The translations under genes and the position numbers were made by a program. From positions 4,774,001 to 4,838,000 of the forward strand of contig CM074128.1 of the NCBI GenBank assembly GCA_037178625.1: a DNA stretch of 64,000 nucleotides, given 5' to 3'. This DNA comes from Skeletonema tropicum (lineage: Eukaryota > Bacillariophyta > Thalassiosirophyceae > Thalassiosirales > Thalassiosiraceae). Under the pieces are notes generated by a model. The model had not been told where the DNA came from and did no database searches. It worked only from the letters and a program-made list of their open reading frames with translations. Below are positions 51,401 through 62,900 of the stretch, piece by piece (position 1 is the first letter of the stretch; the number at the start of each line of letters is the position of its first letter).

Positions 51401-54400
51401 CATTATAGTCGGCGGCAATACTAGACAAGCACATTAGCACTGCTCAGACGGCTGGCGTGCGTAGAAGCGATGCTACAATCTCGTATATGATCTGTGAGGT
51501 CCAGGCCAGCAGCACCTCTTCCTACCGAATCTCATCTATCGTCGTAAATATGGGCATGAGCCGCTTCTAGTGTCCCATTATAGTCGGCGGCAATACTAGA
51601 CAAGCACATTAGCACTGCTCAGACGCAGACAGCTGGCGTGCGTAGAAGCGATGCTACAATCTCGTAGATGATCTGAGAGGTCCTGGCCAGCAGCACCTCT
51701 TCCTCCCGAATCTCATTTATCGTCATAAATATGTTCATGAGCCGCTTCTAGTGTCCCATTATAGTCGGCGGCAATACTAGACAAGCACATTAGCACTGCT
51801 CAGACGCAGACAGCTGGCCTGCGTAGAAGCGATGCTACAGTGTCGTTTCTTACATGTAGGTCTAGGCCAGCAGCACCTATTCCTACCAAATCTCATCTAT
51901 TGTCGTAAATATGGGCATGAGCCGCTTCTAGTGTCCCATTATAGTCGGCGGCAATACTAGACAAGCACATTAGCACTGCTCAGACGGCTGGCGTGCGTAG
52001 AAGCGATGCTACAGTCTCAAAGCCGATCTGAGAGGTCCTGGCCAGCAGCACCACTTCCTACGGAATCGTATCTATCGTCGTAAATATGGGCATGAGCCGC
52101 TTCTAGTGTCCCATTATAGTCGGCGGCAATACTAGACAAGCACATTAGCACTGCTCAGACGCAGACAACTGGCCTGCGTAGAAGCGATGCTACAGTCTCG
52201 TTTCTTATATGTAGGTCTAGGCCAGCAGCACCTCTTCCTACCGAATCTCATCTATCGTCGTAAATATGGGCATGAGCCGCTTCTAGTGTCCCATTATAGT
52301 CGGCGGCAATACTAGACAAGCACATTAGCACTGCTCAGACGGCTGGCGTGCGTAGAAGCGATGCTACAATCTCGTAGATGATCTGAGAGGTCCAGGCCAG
52401 AAGCACCTCTTCCTCCCGAATCTCATCTATCGTCATAAATATGTTCATGAGCCGCTTCTAGTGTCCCATTATAGTCGGCGGCAATACTAGACAAGCACAT
52501 TAGCACTGCTCAGACGCAGACAGCTGGCCTGCGTAGAAGCGATGCTACAGTCTCGTTTCTTACATGTAGGTCTAGGCCAGCAGCACCTATTCCTACCAAA
52601 TCTCATCTATTGTCGTAAATATGGGCATGAGCCGCTACTAGTGTCCCATTATAGTCGGCGGCAATACTAGACAAGCACATTAGCACTGCTCAGACGGCTG
52701 GCGTGCGTAGAAGCGATGCTACAGTCTCAAAGCCGATCTGAGAGGTCCTGGCCAGCAGCACCACTTCCTACGGAATCGTATCTATCGTCGTAAATATGGG
52801 AATGAGCCGCTTCTAGTGTCCCATTATAGTCGGCGGCAATACTAGACAAGCACATTAGCACTGCTCAGACGCAAACAACTGGCCTGCGTAGAAGCGATGC
52901 TACAGTCTCGTTTCTTATATGTAGGTCTAGGCCAGCAGCACCTCTTCCTACCGAATCTCATCTATCGTCGTAAATATGGGCATGAGCCGCTTGTAGTGTC
53001 CCATTATAGTCGGCGGCAATACTAGACAAGCACATTAGCACTGCTCAGACGGCTGGCGTGCGTAGAAGCGATGCTACAATCTCGTAGATGATCTGAGAGG
53101 TCCTGGCCAGCAGCACCTCTTCCTCCCGAATCTCATCTATCGTCATAAATCTGTTCATGAGCCGCTTCTAGTGTCCCATTATAGTCGGCGGCAATACTAG
53201 ACAAGCACATTAGCACTGCTCAGACGCAGACAGCTGGCCTGCGTAGAAGCGATGCTACAGTCTCGTTTCTTATATGTAGGTCTAGGCCAGCAGCACCTCT
53301 TCCTACCGAATCTCATCTATCGTCGTAAATATGGGCATGAGCCGCTTCTAGTGTCCCATTATAGTCGGCGGCAATACTAGACAAGCACATTAGCACTGCA
53401 AAGACGGCTGGCGTGCGTAGAAGCGATGCTACAATCTCGTAGATGATCTGAGAGGTCCAGGCCAGAAGCACCACTTTCTCCGGAATCGTATCTATCGTCG
53501 TAAATATGTTCATGAGCCGCTTCTAGTGTCCCATTATAGTCGGCGGCAATACTAGACAAGCACATTAGCACTGCTCAGACGCAAACAGCTGGCCTGCGTA
53601 GAAGCGATGCTACAATGTCGTATATGATCTTTGAGGTCCAGGCCAGCAGCACCACTTCCTGTAGCATCGTTTTTTATATGTAGGTCTAGGCCAGAAGCAC
53701 CTCTTCCTACCGAATCTCATCTATCGTCGTAAATATGGGCATGAGTCGCTTCTAGTGTCCCAATATAGTCGGCGGCAATACTAGACAAGCTCATTAGCAC
53801 TGCTCAGACGCAGACAGCTGGCGTGCGTAGAAGCGATGCTACAATCTCGTAGATGATCTGAGAGGTCCAGGCCAGCAGCACCACTTCCTACCGAATCTCA
53901 TCTATCGTCATAAATATGGGAATGAGCCGCTTCTAGTGTCCCATTATAGTCGGCGGCAATACTAGACAAGCACATTAGCACTGCTCAGACGCAGACAGCT
54001 GGCCTGCGTAGAAGCGATGCTACAGTCTCGTTTCTTACATGTAGGTCTAGGCCAGCAGCACCTATTCCTACCAAATCTCATCTATTGTCGTAAATATGGG
54101 CATGAGCCGCTTCTAGTGTCCCATTATAGTCGGCGGCAATACTAGACAAGCACATTAGCACTGCTCAGACGGCTGGCGTGCGTAGAAGCGATGCTACAGT
54201 CTCAAAGCCGATCTGAGAGGTCCTGGCCAGCAGCACCACTTCCTACGGAATCTTATCTATCGTCGTAAATATGTTCATGAGCCGCTTCTAGTGTCCCATT
54301 ATAGTCGGCGGCAATACTAGACAAGCACATTAGCACTGCTCAGACGCAGACAGCTGGCCTTCGTAGAAGCGATGATACAGTCTCATTTCTTATATGTAGG

Positions 54401-54868
54401 TCTAGGCCAGCAGCACCACTTCCTACCGAATCTCATCTATCGTCGTAAATATGGGCATGAGCCGCTTCTAGTGTCCCATTATAGTCGGCGGCATACTAGA
54501 CAAGCACATTAGCATTGCTCAGACGGCTGGCCTGCGTAGAAGCGATGCTACAGTCTCGTATCTCATATATAGGTCCAGGCCAGCAGCACCACTTCCTACC
54601 GAATCTCATCTATCGTCGTAAATATGGGCATGAGCCGCTTCTAGTGTCCCATTATAGTCGGCGGCAATACTAGACAAGTACATTAGCACTGCTCAGATGG
54701 CTTGCGTGCGTAGAAGAGATGCTACAGTCTCGTTTCTTATATGTAGGTCCAGGCCAGCAGCACCACTTCCTACCGAATCTTATCTATCGTCGTAAATATG
54801 GGCATGAGCCTCTTGTAGTGTCCCATTATAGTCGGCGGCAATATTAGACAAGTATATTAGCACTGCTC
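48422..54868. repeat. Satellite array 1, about 36 copies of a ~174-186 bp unit
   Basis: Counted by the invariant core AGTCGGCGGCAATACTAGAC, the array has about 36 units with mean spacing close to 180 bp, with no other sequence inside. Each unit has conserved blocks (TAGAAGCGATGCTACA, CGTAAATATGGGCATGAGCC, CTTCTAGTGTCCCATTATAG, AAGCACATTAGCACTGCTCA) and one variable ~28-bp box after the GCTACA(A/G)TCTC block. The box comes in four main types: A GTATCTCATACATAGG, B AAAGCCGATCTGAGAGG, C GTTTCTTATATGTAGG and D GTAGATGATCTGAGAGG. Units also differ by presence of the 6-bp GCAGAC. Box types follow higher-order patterns (B-C-D-C twice at about 51994-53418; D-A-A-D at 49314-50030 and 50393-51288). The left end is in the gap, the right end runs into the DUF1772 unit. 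Confidence 0.95.
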
Positions 54869-55496
54869 AGACGGCTGCTGCAATATTTATTCGGCTACCG
54901 AGGTAATTTTTTGTAATACAAATTCGTTATTCCATAAAATAAACTTTGTGTGGACGGCTGAACAAAATGGATTACGGCGCTGCAAATAGTTATCTGATCG
55001 ATGCTGATGCTGGCAATCAAACAGGAGTTGGATGCTACTATGCTTGAATATCCAACGTTTGGCTACTTTCTTGCCTTGAGTCAATTATGTTGACATCTGT
55101 CATTCTCGACTCCATTGCAGCAGGCATAATCTTCATTTTCTCCGACACTATCATGCCTACCCTTGCCACCTTGGACACAGACTTTGGAATTAGCATCATG
55201 AATGAAATCAATATTAACATTGTTAATCCAACTTTCGCCGTGGCTTTTTTCGGTGGCCTCATTTCTGCTTATCCTGCAGGAATCATGTGGAAGAATCCTA
55301 ATGATTTCACCATACCTAGAAACAATGTTTTGTTAGCCGTTGATCCAGAATCTGAAGAGGGTGCAAGTTATTGGGAGGTTCAATTTTTGAAAGGTTGGGT
55401 TGGCTGGAACAATGCTCGCTGCTTCTTTAGCGTTACGTCTGCTATTCTTGGAGGGCTTTCCCTTGCCTTTATGAGGAAGTCTTAGACTAAAATTAT
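54869..55496 (+). repeat. Duplicated DUF1772 block, copy 1
   Basis: The sequence from CGGCTGCTG(C/T)AATATTTATTCGG through just past the DUF1772 stop is repeated at about 63370-64000. Upstream differences include ~22 extra bases after GATTACGGCGC in this copy and a few substitutions; the coding part is almost identical. Both copies join the satellite at the same point. Confidence 0.9.
55087..55485 (+). CDS. DUF1772 (anthrone oxygenase-like) membrane protein, copy 1
   Basis: 132 aa. The sequence MLTSVILDSIAAGIIFIFSD, MPTLATLDTDFGISIMNEIN, NIVNPTFAVAFFGGLISAYP and later NNVLLAVDPESEEGASYW, then WVGWNNARCFFSV follows the DUF1772 pattern (F-FS-FVMP-L, G---M--IN--V-NP-F---FFG; N--L------G---W..Y...W..WN--R). 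The family normally has four membrane helices and ~150-160 residues. Here the third helix (usually L-YLVG-FGVT---NVP) is absent: GIMWKNPNDFTIPRNNVLL links directly. The same short form is in the other copy. Family members include fungal anthrone oxygenases, but most are uncharacterised. Differs from copy 2 only at residue 10 (Ile here, Met there). Confidence 0.75.
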   Translation: MLTSVILDSIAAGIIFIFSDTIMPTLATLDTDFGISIMNEININIVNPTFAVAFFGGLISAYPAGIMWKNPNDFTIPRNNVLLAVDPESEEGASYWEVQFLKGWVGWNNARCFFSVTSAILGGLSLAFMRKS

Positions 55497-56231
55497 GTAA
55501 AAGTATCGATAATTGTACAAGTTGTTTACTTGACTTGAAACACTTGCTTATTACTTATGACCCTTGGATCGATTTCTTACAATGATAGAAGAACGGAAGA
55601 TGTATAACCATTTTACGGCGAGACAAATGATACGGCCCACTGTGCGGTGTCGATTTTGACATTGAGAGTAATTAGCTGAATGAAAGTTAGAATCTTAATT
55701 CGTAGTAGGCTAGGAAACAAGAAGCAGTTACCGCGGATTGGGTGTGAAATCCACCTCTACTTCTTCAGCAAAGTACCGCTAGAGAGTACAGAAGTAAGTA
55801 GCATGCACAAGTCTGCAATTGAATGCATTCATTGTGGATACCTTGAATAAGACAAGTCCAGTACCGTTATGGACAATATATTCTTTCTTCTTAGATGACC
55901 GGTACACGAAGGGTCACAAAGTCTCTACTTACAGTTTACAGTCTGCTTGCCGCAGTAACGCAGCGCAGGATAAGCAAGCGGAGGAAAGGGTCGTCGCGCT
56001 ATGCACTGATATTATTTCTCACCGCTATCTGGCTGCTCTAGAGAGAACTGAACACACTGCTCGAGAAGGATTTGCCTGCACCACGACAAAATTGTTTCTT
56101 CTGATGTGCAGCTGCAGATGCACGACTCATTGCCTTTGCATTTGCTGCAAGTGAGCTCAAAACCACTGTCGTAAAAAGTTTCAAGCACAAACATAAAACT
56201 GTCGAAATTTAATCAAGGAAGAGTAGTCATC
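55497..56231. other. Intergenic, no gene recognised
   Basis: 735 bp. A 111-codon frame at 55819-56154 opens with TTG and ends in a Cys-rich tail; it may include an exon but no support was found. Confidence 0.4.
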
Positions 56232-57212
56232 ATGATGAAAGCTGTGGTCTTAGTTGACAAGAACATGGTGAAAATCCGAGACATAGCAAAACCGTCTCCA
56301 AAGACTGGTGAGGTGTTGATCAGGCTCATCTACACTGCCCTTGACACAGCTTTCCACGAGGTTGCCAACCGTACCATGGTTGCTGGAAGTTTTCTGCATG
56401 ACCTAACAGTGAATCCTTTCGTAGCTGGTTGGCATTTCAGTGGTGTGGTCGAGAAAGTTGCAGAGGATGTTGGCGACTTAAAGGTTGGTGATGCAGTGTA
56501 TGGCCACCTGCAGTATTCTCGAAGCACTAAACAGGGTGCTTTCGCTGATTTTATCACAGTTCCGGCATCTGAATGTGCCAAGATTCCCGAAGGCATTGAA
56601 TTGGATGCAGCTGCAGCAGTGACGACTGAGGCGCTAACGGCTCTTCAAGCAATAAGAGACAAAGGTGGGTTGACCGAAGGGAAAAGCATTCTGATCATTG
56701 CGGCAGGTGGCGGCGTAGGTACTCAAGCCGTCCAGATTGCAAAATTACCGAAGGCAGGGAAAGTGCATGCAGTTTGTTCCACCAAAGATGTATCGAATGC
56801 AACGAAGCTAGGAGCGGATCTTGTCATTGATCGTATCAAAAAGGACGTCACCAAGACCCTGAGCGCTGCGTCATACGATGTAATCTTCGACACATCTGGC
56901 ATGTATTCACTCATGAAGATGCACTACGCTATGAAGAGAGGAGGGACCTTCGTATCAACCGTTCCACACCTGACTGAATATCCACCCTTTTCCTGGATTA
57001 TTGGTAGTGTAACAGGGAAAAGTTCCAAGTCACTCATGGTCAAGTGTAACCGTCAAGACCTCGAGATCGTTGCAGAATGGCTGAAAGCAGGTGGCATCAC
57101 CGTTCCGATCGATAGCATATACAATGTCAAATATATCATTGATGCTATCGAACGTCAGGACAGTGGTAAAAAGTCAGGGCGAGTGGTTATCAAAGTAGCA
57201 GACGGTTGGTAG
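56232..57212 (+). CDS. MDR-superfamily zinc-free quinone oxidoreductase-like enzyme
   Basis: 326 aa, single exon. N-terminal GroES-like domain: MKAVVLVDKNMVKIRDIAKP, then LIYTALDTAFHEVANR where classical alcohol dehydrogenases have a catalytic Cys; PFVAGWHFSGVVEKVAEDVG and LKVGDAVYGHL follow. Nucleotide-binding domain: ILIIAAGGGVGTQAVQIAK (AxxGxxG, NADPH type) and GADLVIDRIKKD. Zinc ligands are missing, as in quinone oxidoreductases and related reductases (QOR, RTN4IP1, AOX-like). It probably reduces a quinone or enone with NADPH; the substrate is unknown. No targeting signal is seen. It lies alone between the two satellite/DUF1772 blocks. Confidence 0.88.
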   Translation: MMKAVVLVDKNMVKIRDIAKPSPKTGEVLIRLIYTALDTAFHEVANRTMVAGSFLHDLTVNPFVAGWHFSGVVEKVAEDVGDLKVGDAVYGHLQYSRSTKQGAFADFITVPASECAKIPEGIELDAAAAVTTEALTALQAIRDKGGLTEGKSILIIAAGGGVGTQAVQIAKLPKAGKVHAVCSTKDVSNATKLGADLVIDRIKKDVTKTLSAASYDVIFDTSGMYSLMKMHYAMKRGGTFVSTVPHLTEYPPFSWIIGSVTGKSSKSLMVKCNRQDLEIVAEWLKAGGITVPIDSIYNVKYIIDAIERQDSGKKSGRVVIKVADGW

Positions 57213-57908
57213 TATTGCTGTGCATTGGGATTGCAAGGGTCTTCCTCTCAACGCTAAGGCGTTAAGGCGACATAACCTACGGATATCTACACGCGTGCTA
57301 CTAGAGGGCACGACATGGAGAGGACAACAAAGGAGAAGAAGACAGGTGAGCTAGCTTACAGGCTACACTACGGGACCATGACAGACCAGATCCTGGCAGT
57401 CTCGTCCTCATTCCCAATTTTGTTCGGTGTATGATAACATTTGCATGAAAATGAATAGTAGAGAATCACACAACACATAACCCACCCTCATGTCAGCTGT
57501 TTTCTCTAAATAGGCTAAGATAGATCAATTTCTTTCTCGAAACCAATCACACGTGAAACATTTTCGTGTCGGTCACACTTTTTCGATCCCAAAATAATGA
57601 AGTCTTCCAGAATCTTCTTGTCACAGATGAGGGGATGGGATCACATTCATAGCTAGCTGATCATGTCACGCGTATGCCAACCATTCATCTCCTTTCTCGA
57701 AACCAATCACACTGAAACATTTTCGTGTGGGTCACACTTTTTCGATCCCATGAAGATGAAGAAGTCACTTATTCACACAGACGAAAGAATGGGATCCCAT
57801 TCCCTAGCTGTTCATGGTTACACACACACACTCATGCCAATCATAAAATCATTTCATAATCATTTGGAGCATCATTCCATACTTAGTCCAATAAAAGCAT
57901 CGACCACC
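57213..57908. promoter_or_regulatory. Upstream region of trypsin gene with duplicated segment
   Basis: Contains a ~160-bp tandem duplication: TTTCTCGAAACCAATCACAC and ACATTTTCGTGTCGGTCACAC-like blocks followed by TTTTTCGATCCCA at 57530-57600 recur at 57690-57755, and GGGATC(A/C)CATTC..AGCT ends both (57636-57660 and 57789-57812). Two copies of a promoter-proximal segment are thus present; the nearer one overlaps the 5' leader. Confidence 0.7.
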
Positions 57909-59518
57909 ATGAAAGTATCTGCTCTGCTGTTAGCCCAACTACTTCAAGCTTCCTCTACCGGGGCTCGCCTGTTCCAGAATACGAGGACGAGGGAAATGAG
58001 TATAGTTAGTAAGAATGAAGATGATACTGATCGTATTATTAACGGTGTCGAAGCGGAAGAGGATAGGTATTCTCATATGGTATCTCTGTCTGATAACAAT
58101 GGTGCGTTTGTACTTTCTATATTATCTTCAAATTATGTTGCTTCCTCAACTTCTTGCACTCACACTCAAATGAATGTTCAACTTACAACTTACGAATCAA
58201 GGTCACTTTTGCGGAGCATCACTCATTGCTAACGATATAGTGCTATCAGCAGCACATTGTGCAGGTAAATACACACATAGTTTGGTCTTCTTTGATGCAT
58301 GAAGTCTGCTCACACACTCACTAACAATTCATGACTGATACTGATACCTCATTCTTCCCCAGGTGGTGGCTACGACGCCATCATTGGTAGGCACAAGCAC
58401 AATGATAGAGATGGCGACGAAGTACCCGTGGCTAAAGAATTCATTCATCCAAATTACAACGATCGGACCACGAACAACGACTTCATGGTATTGAAGTTGT
58501 CTCGTAAAACAACCGCAGGTACACCAGTGCAGATCAATTCATCAGGTTCGTCCCCACAAGATGGACAACAGGTCGTCGTCATGGGCTTTGGTGTCACCAA
58601 TGAAAACACTCAGCAGACGAGTAACAAATTGATGGAAGTCACTGTGGATGTTGTCTCGGATGCAGATTGTCGTGAAGCTTATGGAAATGAATTCACCGCC
58701 TCGACAATGCTCTGTGCAGCTAGCCGTTCCAAAGACAGCTGCCAAGGTGATAGTGGTGGTCCCGTGAGTTATTATGCAGGTATTGCTCTTATTTTCGCTC
58801 TCATCTCTATGCCATACTCATAATGCAATTCTTCTCATTTGTTCCAGTTAATCATCAAAGGCAGCAATTCTGCGACCGATATCCAGGTTGGAATCGTCAG
58901 TTGGGGTTATGGATGTGCGGATCCTAGCGTAAGTGCATGCTGAATCTCTTATCTGTTTTGAAGCAATCACTCTTTTATCGTATCAACCGCTTTTCATTCC
59001 AAAGTCTAACATCTGTTCCTTTTCAATATAACACTTAGTACCCGGGTGTATACGCGGAAGCAAGTGCTGGGTATGATTTCATCCAAAAAATCGTTTGTCA
59101 AGAAAGTCAAGATGCAAACGCTAGAGAAACCTTTGGATGCAGCGGTATTGCTTCTGGCGCAGCTATAGCACCAAGTAGTGGAGGCAGCTCATCAGGTAGT
59201 TCAGTTTCTCAGGCAAACAATGATGATTTCAACTATGACGATTTTGGATTCAGCTCCGGTGTCTCAGGCTCAGGCTCTGGAGGAAGTTGGGGCTGGGATG
59301 ACTACACTGACGACGATTGGGACTATGATTATGATGATGATTGGGGTAGTGGAGCGTCAGCGTCATTTGGTGGTGGCGGAGGGTGGGATGACTATGGCTA
59401 CGAATATGATGATGACGATGATAGGGTAGCTTCGACACAAGGCCAGTCGTCCGGTGGTAGTGGTGGAGGCGGCTGGAGCGGATCGATGGCTGGTTGGTGG
59501 GCCAATTTGTGGAATTAA
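57909..59518 (+). CDS. Secreted trypsin-like serine protease (S1A) with Gly/Asp/Tyr/Trp-rich tail
   Basis: Five exons: 57909-58101, 58202-58264, 58363-58763, 58848-58928 and 59039-59518; phases 1, 1, 0, 0; 405 aa. The ATG at 57909 starts a signal peptide (MKVSALLLAQLLQASSTGA). The zymogen site is DR|IINGVEAEE. Catalytic residues are all present: SAAHCAG (His), NNDFMVLKL (Asp) and DSCQGDSGGP (Ser, with the Asp six residues before it that gives trypsin-type Arg/Lys specificity); VGIVSWGYGCADPSYPGVYA completes the S1 pocket. The short exon 2 (63 nt) carries the His. After the domain (~265) a tail of ~130 residues is rich in Ser/Gly with clusters such as WGWDDYTDDDWDYDYDDDWG, ending WSGSMAGWWANLWN. 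The tail is acidic and aromatic, perhaps for wall or metal binding (inferred). Confidence 0.88.
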
Positions 59519-59757
59519 ATCCTATTAAAACGCTGATGTAAATCATTGTGTTTGTTTTGCACTGCTTGAATAATCGCGTAACCTGACTCTGCGTTATTTT
59601 TTCAAAGTTTACAATAGTGTTGATTGAGTGCGTGTCTATTGCATTAAAATAAGTTTGGAACGTTTTCCTATCTCACGGTCGGATGCATTCCTCCCGTCAA
59701 GTCTTGTTGCAAAGTCGACAAAACGCCATCATGCTCAATCTCTCTAGCAGAAAGATG
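59519..59757. other. Spacer between trypsin gene and minisatellite
   Basis: No gene recognised. Confidence 0.4.
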
Positions 59758-59880
59758 GATATTGGATATTGGATACTGGATATTGGATATTGGATAATGG
59801 ATACTGGATACTGGATACTTACTGTACACTGAATGGATACCGAATGGATACTGGATACTGGATACTAATGGATACTGGAT
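59758..59880. repeat. TGGATA(C/T) minisatellite
   Basis: Irregular tandem units of GGATATT, GGATACT and GAATGGATAC over ~120 bp, directly left of satellite array 2. Confidence 0.9.
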
Positions 59881-59929
59881 TATTCGTCAAACCTAATCAC
59901 TTACAAAGTCTACATACAGTATCCAGGAT

Positions 59930-62900
59930 ATTGCTGGCGTGCGTAGAAGCGATGCTACAGTCTCGTATCTGATCTGAGAGGTCCAGTGTGGGCTGGCCAG
60001 CAGCACCTCGAACTACCAAATAGTATCTATCGTCGTAAATATAAGCATAAGACGCTTCTAGTGACTCAATATACTAGGCGGCAATACTAGACAAGCACAC
60101 TAGCACTGCTCTCACAACTGGCGTGCGAAGAAGCGGTGCTACAGCCTCGTATCTGATCTGAGAGGTCCAGTTTGGGCTGACCAGCAGCACCTCGATCTTC
60201 CAAATGTATCTATCGTCGTGAATATGCTCATGCATGAGCCGTTTGTAGTGGCCCATTATAGTCGGCGGTGATACTAGGCAAGCAATTAGCACTGTCAGAC
60301 GGCTGGCGATATAGTAATACAAATTTATCTGATATTCGTTCAGATATTGATTATAGAGAGAAGTAAGGGAGCGAGCTTTCGTATCTATCGTCGTGAATAT
60401 GCGCAAAAGCAACTTCTAGTGTCCCATTATAGTCGGCGGCAATATTAGGCAAGCACATTAGCACTGCTCAGACGCAGACGGCTGGCGTGCGTAGAAGCGA
60501 TGCTACAATCTCGTAGCTGATCTGAAAGGTCGAGTATCGGCTGGCCAGGAGCACCTTGATCTAACAAATCGTATCAATCGTCATAAATATGGGAATGAGC
60601 CGCTTCTAGTGTCCCATTATAGTCGGCGGCAATACTAGACAAGCACATTAGCACTGCTCAGACGGCTGGCGTGCGTAGAAGTGATGCTACAGTCTCAAAG
60701 CTGATCTGAGAGGTCCAGGCCAGCAACACCACTTCCTACCGAAACTCATCTATCGTCGTAAATATGTTCATGAACCGCTTCTAGTGTCCCATTATAGTCG
60801 GCGGCAATACTAGACAAGCACATTAGCGCTGCTCAGACGGCTGGCGTGCGTAGAAGCGATGCTACAGTCTCGTATCTCATATATAGGTCCAGGCCAGCAG
60901 CACCACTTCCTATCGAATCTCATCTATCGTCGTAAATATGGGCATGAGCCGCTTCTAGTGTCCCATTATAGTCGGCGGCAATACTAGACAAGCACATTAG
61001 CACTGCTCAGACGGCTGGCGTGCGTAGAAGTGATGCTTTAATCTCGTAGATGATCTGAGAGGTCCAGGCCAGCAGCACCACTTCCTACCGAATCTCATCT
61101 ATCGTCGTAAATATGTTCATGAGCCGCTTCTAGTGTCCCATTATAGTCGGCGGCAATACTATACAAGCACATTAGCGCTGCTCAGACGGCTGGCGTGCGT
61201 AGAAGCGATGCTACAGTCTCATATCATATATATAGGTCCAGGCCAGCAGCACCACTTCCTACCGAATCGTATCTATCGTCTTAAATATGGGCATGAGCCG
61301 CTTCTAGTGTCCCATTATAGTCGGCGGCAATACTACACAAGCACATTAGCACTTCTCAGACGGCTGGCGTGCGTAGAAGCGATGCTACAGTCTCAAAGCT
61401 GATCTGAGAGGTCCAGGCCAGCAGCACCACTTCCTACGTAATCGTATCTATCGTCGTAAATATGGGCATGAGCCGCTTCTAGTGTCCCATTATAGTCGGC
61501 GGCAATACTAGACAAGCACATTAGCACTGCTCAGACGGCTGGCGTGCGTAGAAGCGATGCTACAGTCTCAAAGCTGATCTGAGAGGTCCAGGCCAGCAGC
61601 ACCACTTCCTACGGAATCGTATCTATCGTCGTAAATATGGGCATGAGCCGCTTCTAGTGTCCCATTATAGTCGGCGGCAATACTAGACAAGCACATTAGC
61701 ACTGCCCATACGCAGACGACTGGCGTGCGTAGAAGCGATGCTATAATCTCGTAGATGATCTGAGAGGTCCAGGCCAGCAGCACCACTTCCTACGGAATCG
61801 ATCTATCGTCGTAAATATGTTCATGGGCCGCATCTAGTTTCCCATTATAGTCGGCGGCAATACTATACAAGCACATTAGCACTGCTCAGACGCAGACGGC
61901 TGGCGTGCGTAGAAGCGATGCTTTAATCTCGTAGATGATCTGAGAGGTCCAGGCCAGCAGCACCACTTCCTACCGAAGCGAGCTTTCGTATCAATCGTCA
62001 TAAATATGGGCATGAACCGCTTCTAGTGTCCCATTATAGTCGGCGGCAATACTAGACAAGCACATTAGCACTGCTCAGACGGCTGGCGTGCGTAGAAGCG
62101 ATGCTACAGTCTTGTATCTCATATATACATAGGTCCAGGCCAGCAGCACCACTTCCTACGGAATCGTATCTATCGTCGTAAATATGGGCATGAGCCGCTT
62201 CTAGTGTCCCATTATAGTCGGCGGCAATACTAGACAAGCACATTAGCACTGCTCAGACGGCTGGCGTGCGTAGAAGCGATGCTACAGTCTCAAAGCTGAT
62301 CTGAGAGGTCCAGGCCAGCAGCACCACTTCCTACGGAATCGTATCTATCGTCGTAAATATGGACATGAGCCGCTTCTAGTGTCCCATTATAGTCGGCGGC
62401 AATACTAGACAAGCACATTAGCACTGCCCATACGCATACGACTGGCGTGCGTAGAAGCGATGCTATAATCTCGTAGATGATCTGAGAGGTCCAGGCCAGC
62501 AACACCACTTCCTACGGAATCGTATCTATCGTCGTAAATATGTTCATGGGCCGCATCTAGTTTCCCATTATAGTCGGCGGCAATACTATACAAGCACATT
62601 AGCACTGCTCAGACGCAGACGGCTGGCGTGCGTAGAAGCGATGCTTTAATCTCGTAGATGATCTGAGAGGTCCAGGCCAGCAGCACCACTTCCTACCGAA
62701 GCGAGCTTTCGTATCAATCGTCATAAATATGGGCATGAACCGCTTCTAGTGTCCCATTATAGTCGGCGGCAATACTAGACAAGCACATTAGCACTGCTCA
62801 GACGGCTGGCGTGCGTAGAAGCGATGCTACAGTCTCGTATCTCATATATACATAGGTCCAGGCCAGCAGCACAACTTCCTACGGAATCGTATCTATCGTC

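Noticed and set aside
48422..54868. CRISPR-like appearance (conserved repeat plus variable box)
   Set aside because: Units are ~180 bp, the variable boxes belong to only four types, and the DNA is eukaryotic nuclear. It is a satellite.
55819..56154. 111-codon frame with Cys-rich end
   Set aside because: TTG start, composition not protein-like at the end; possible exon but nothing to support it.
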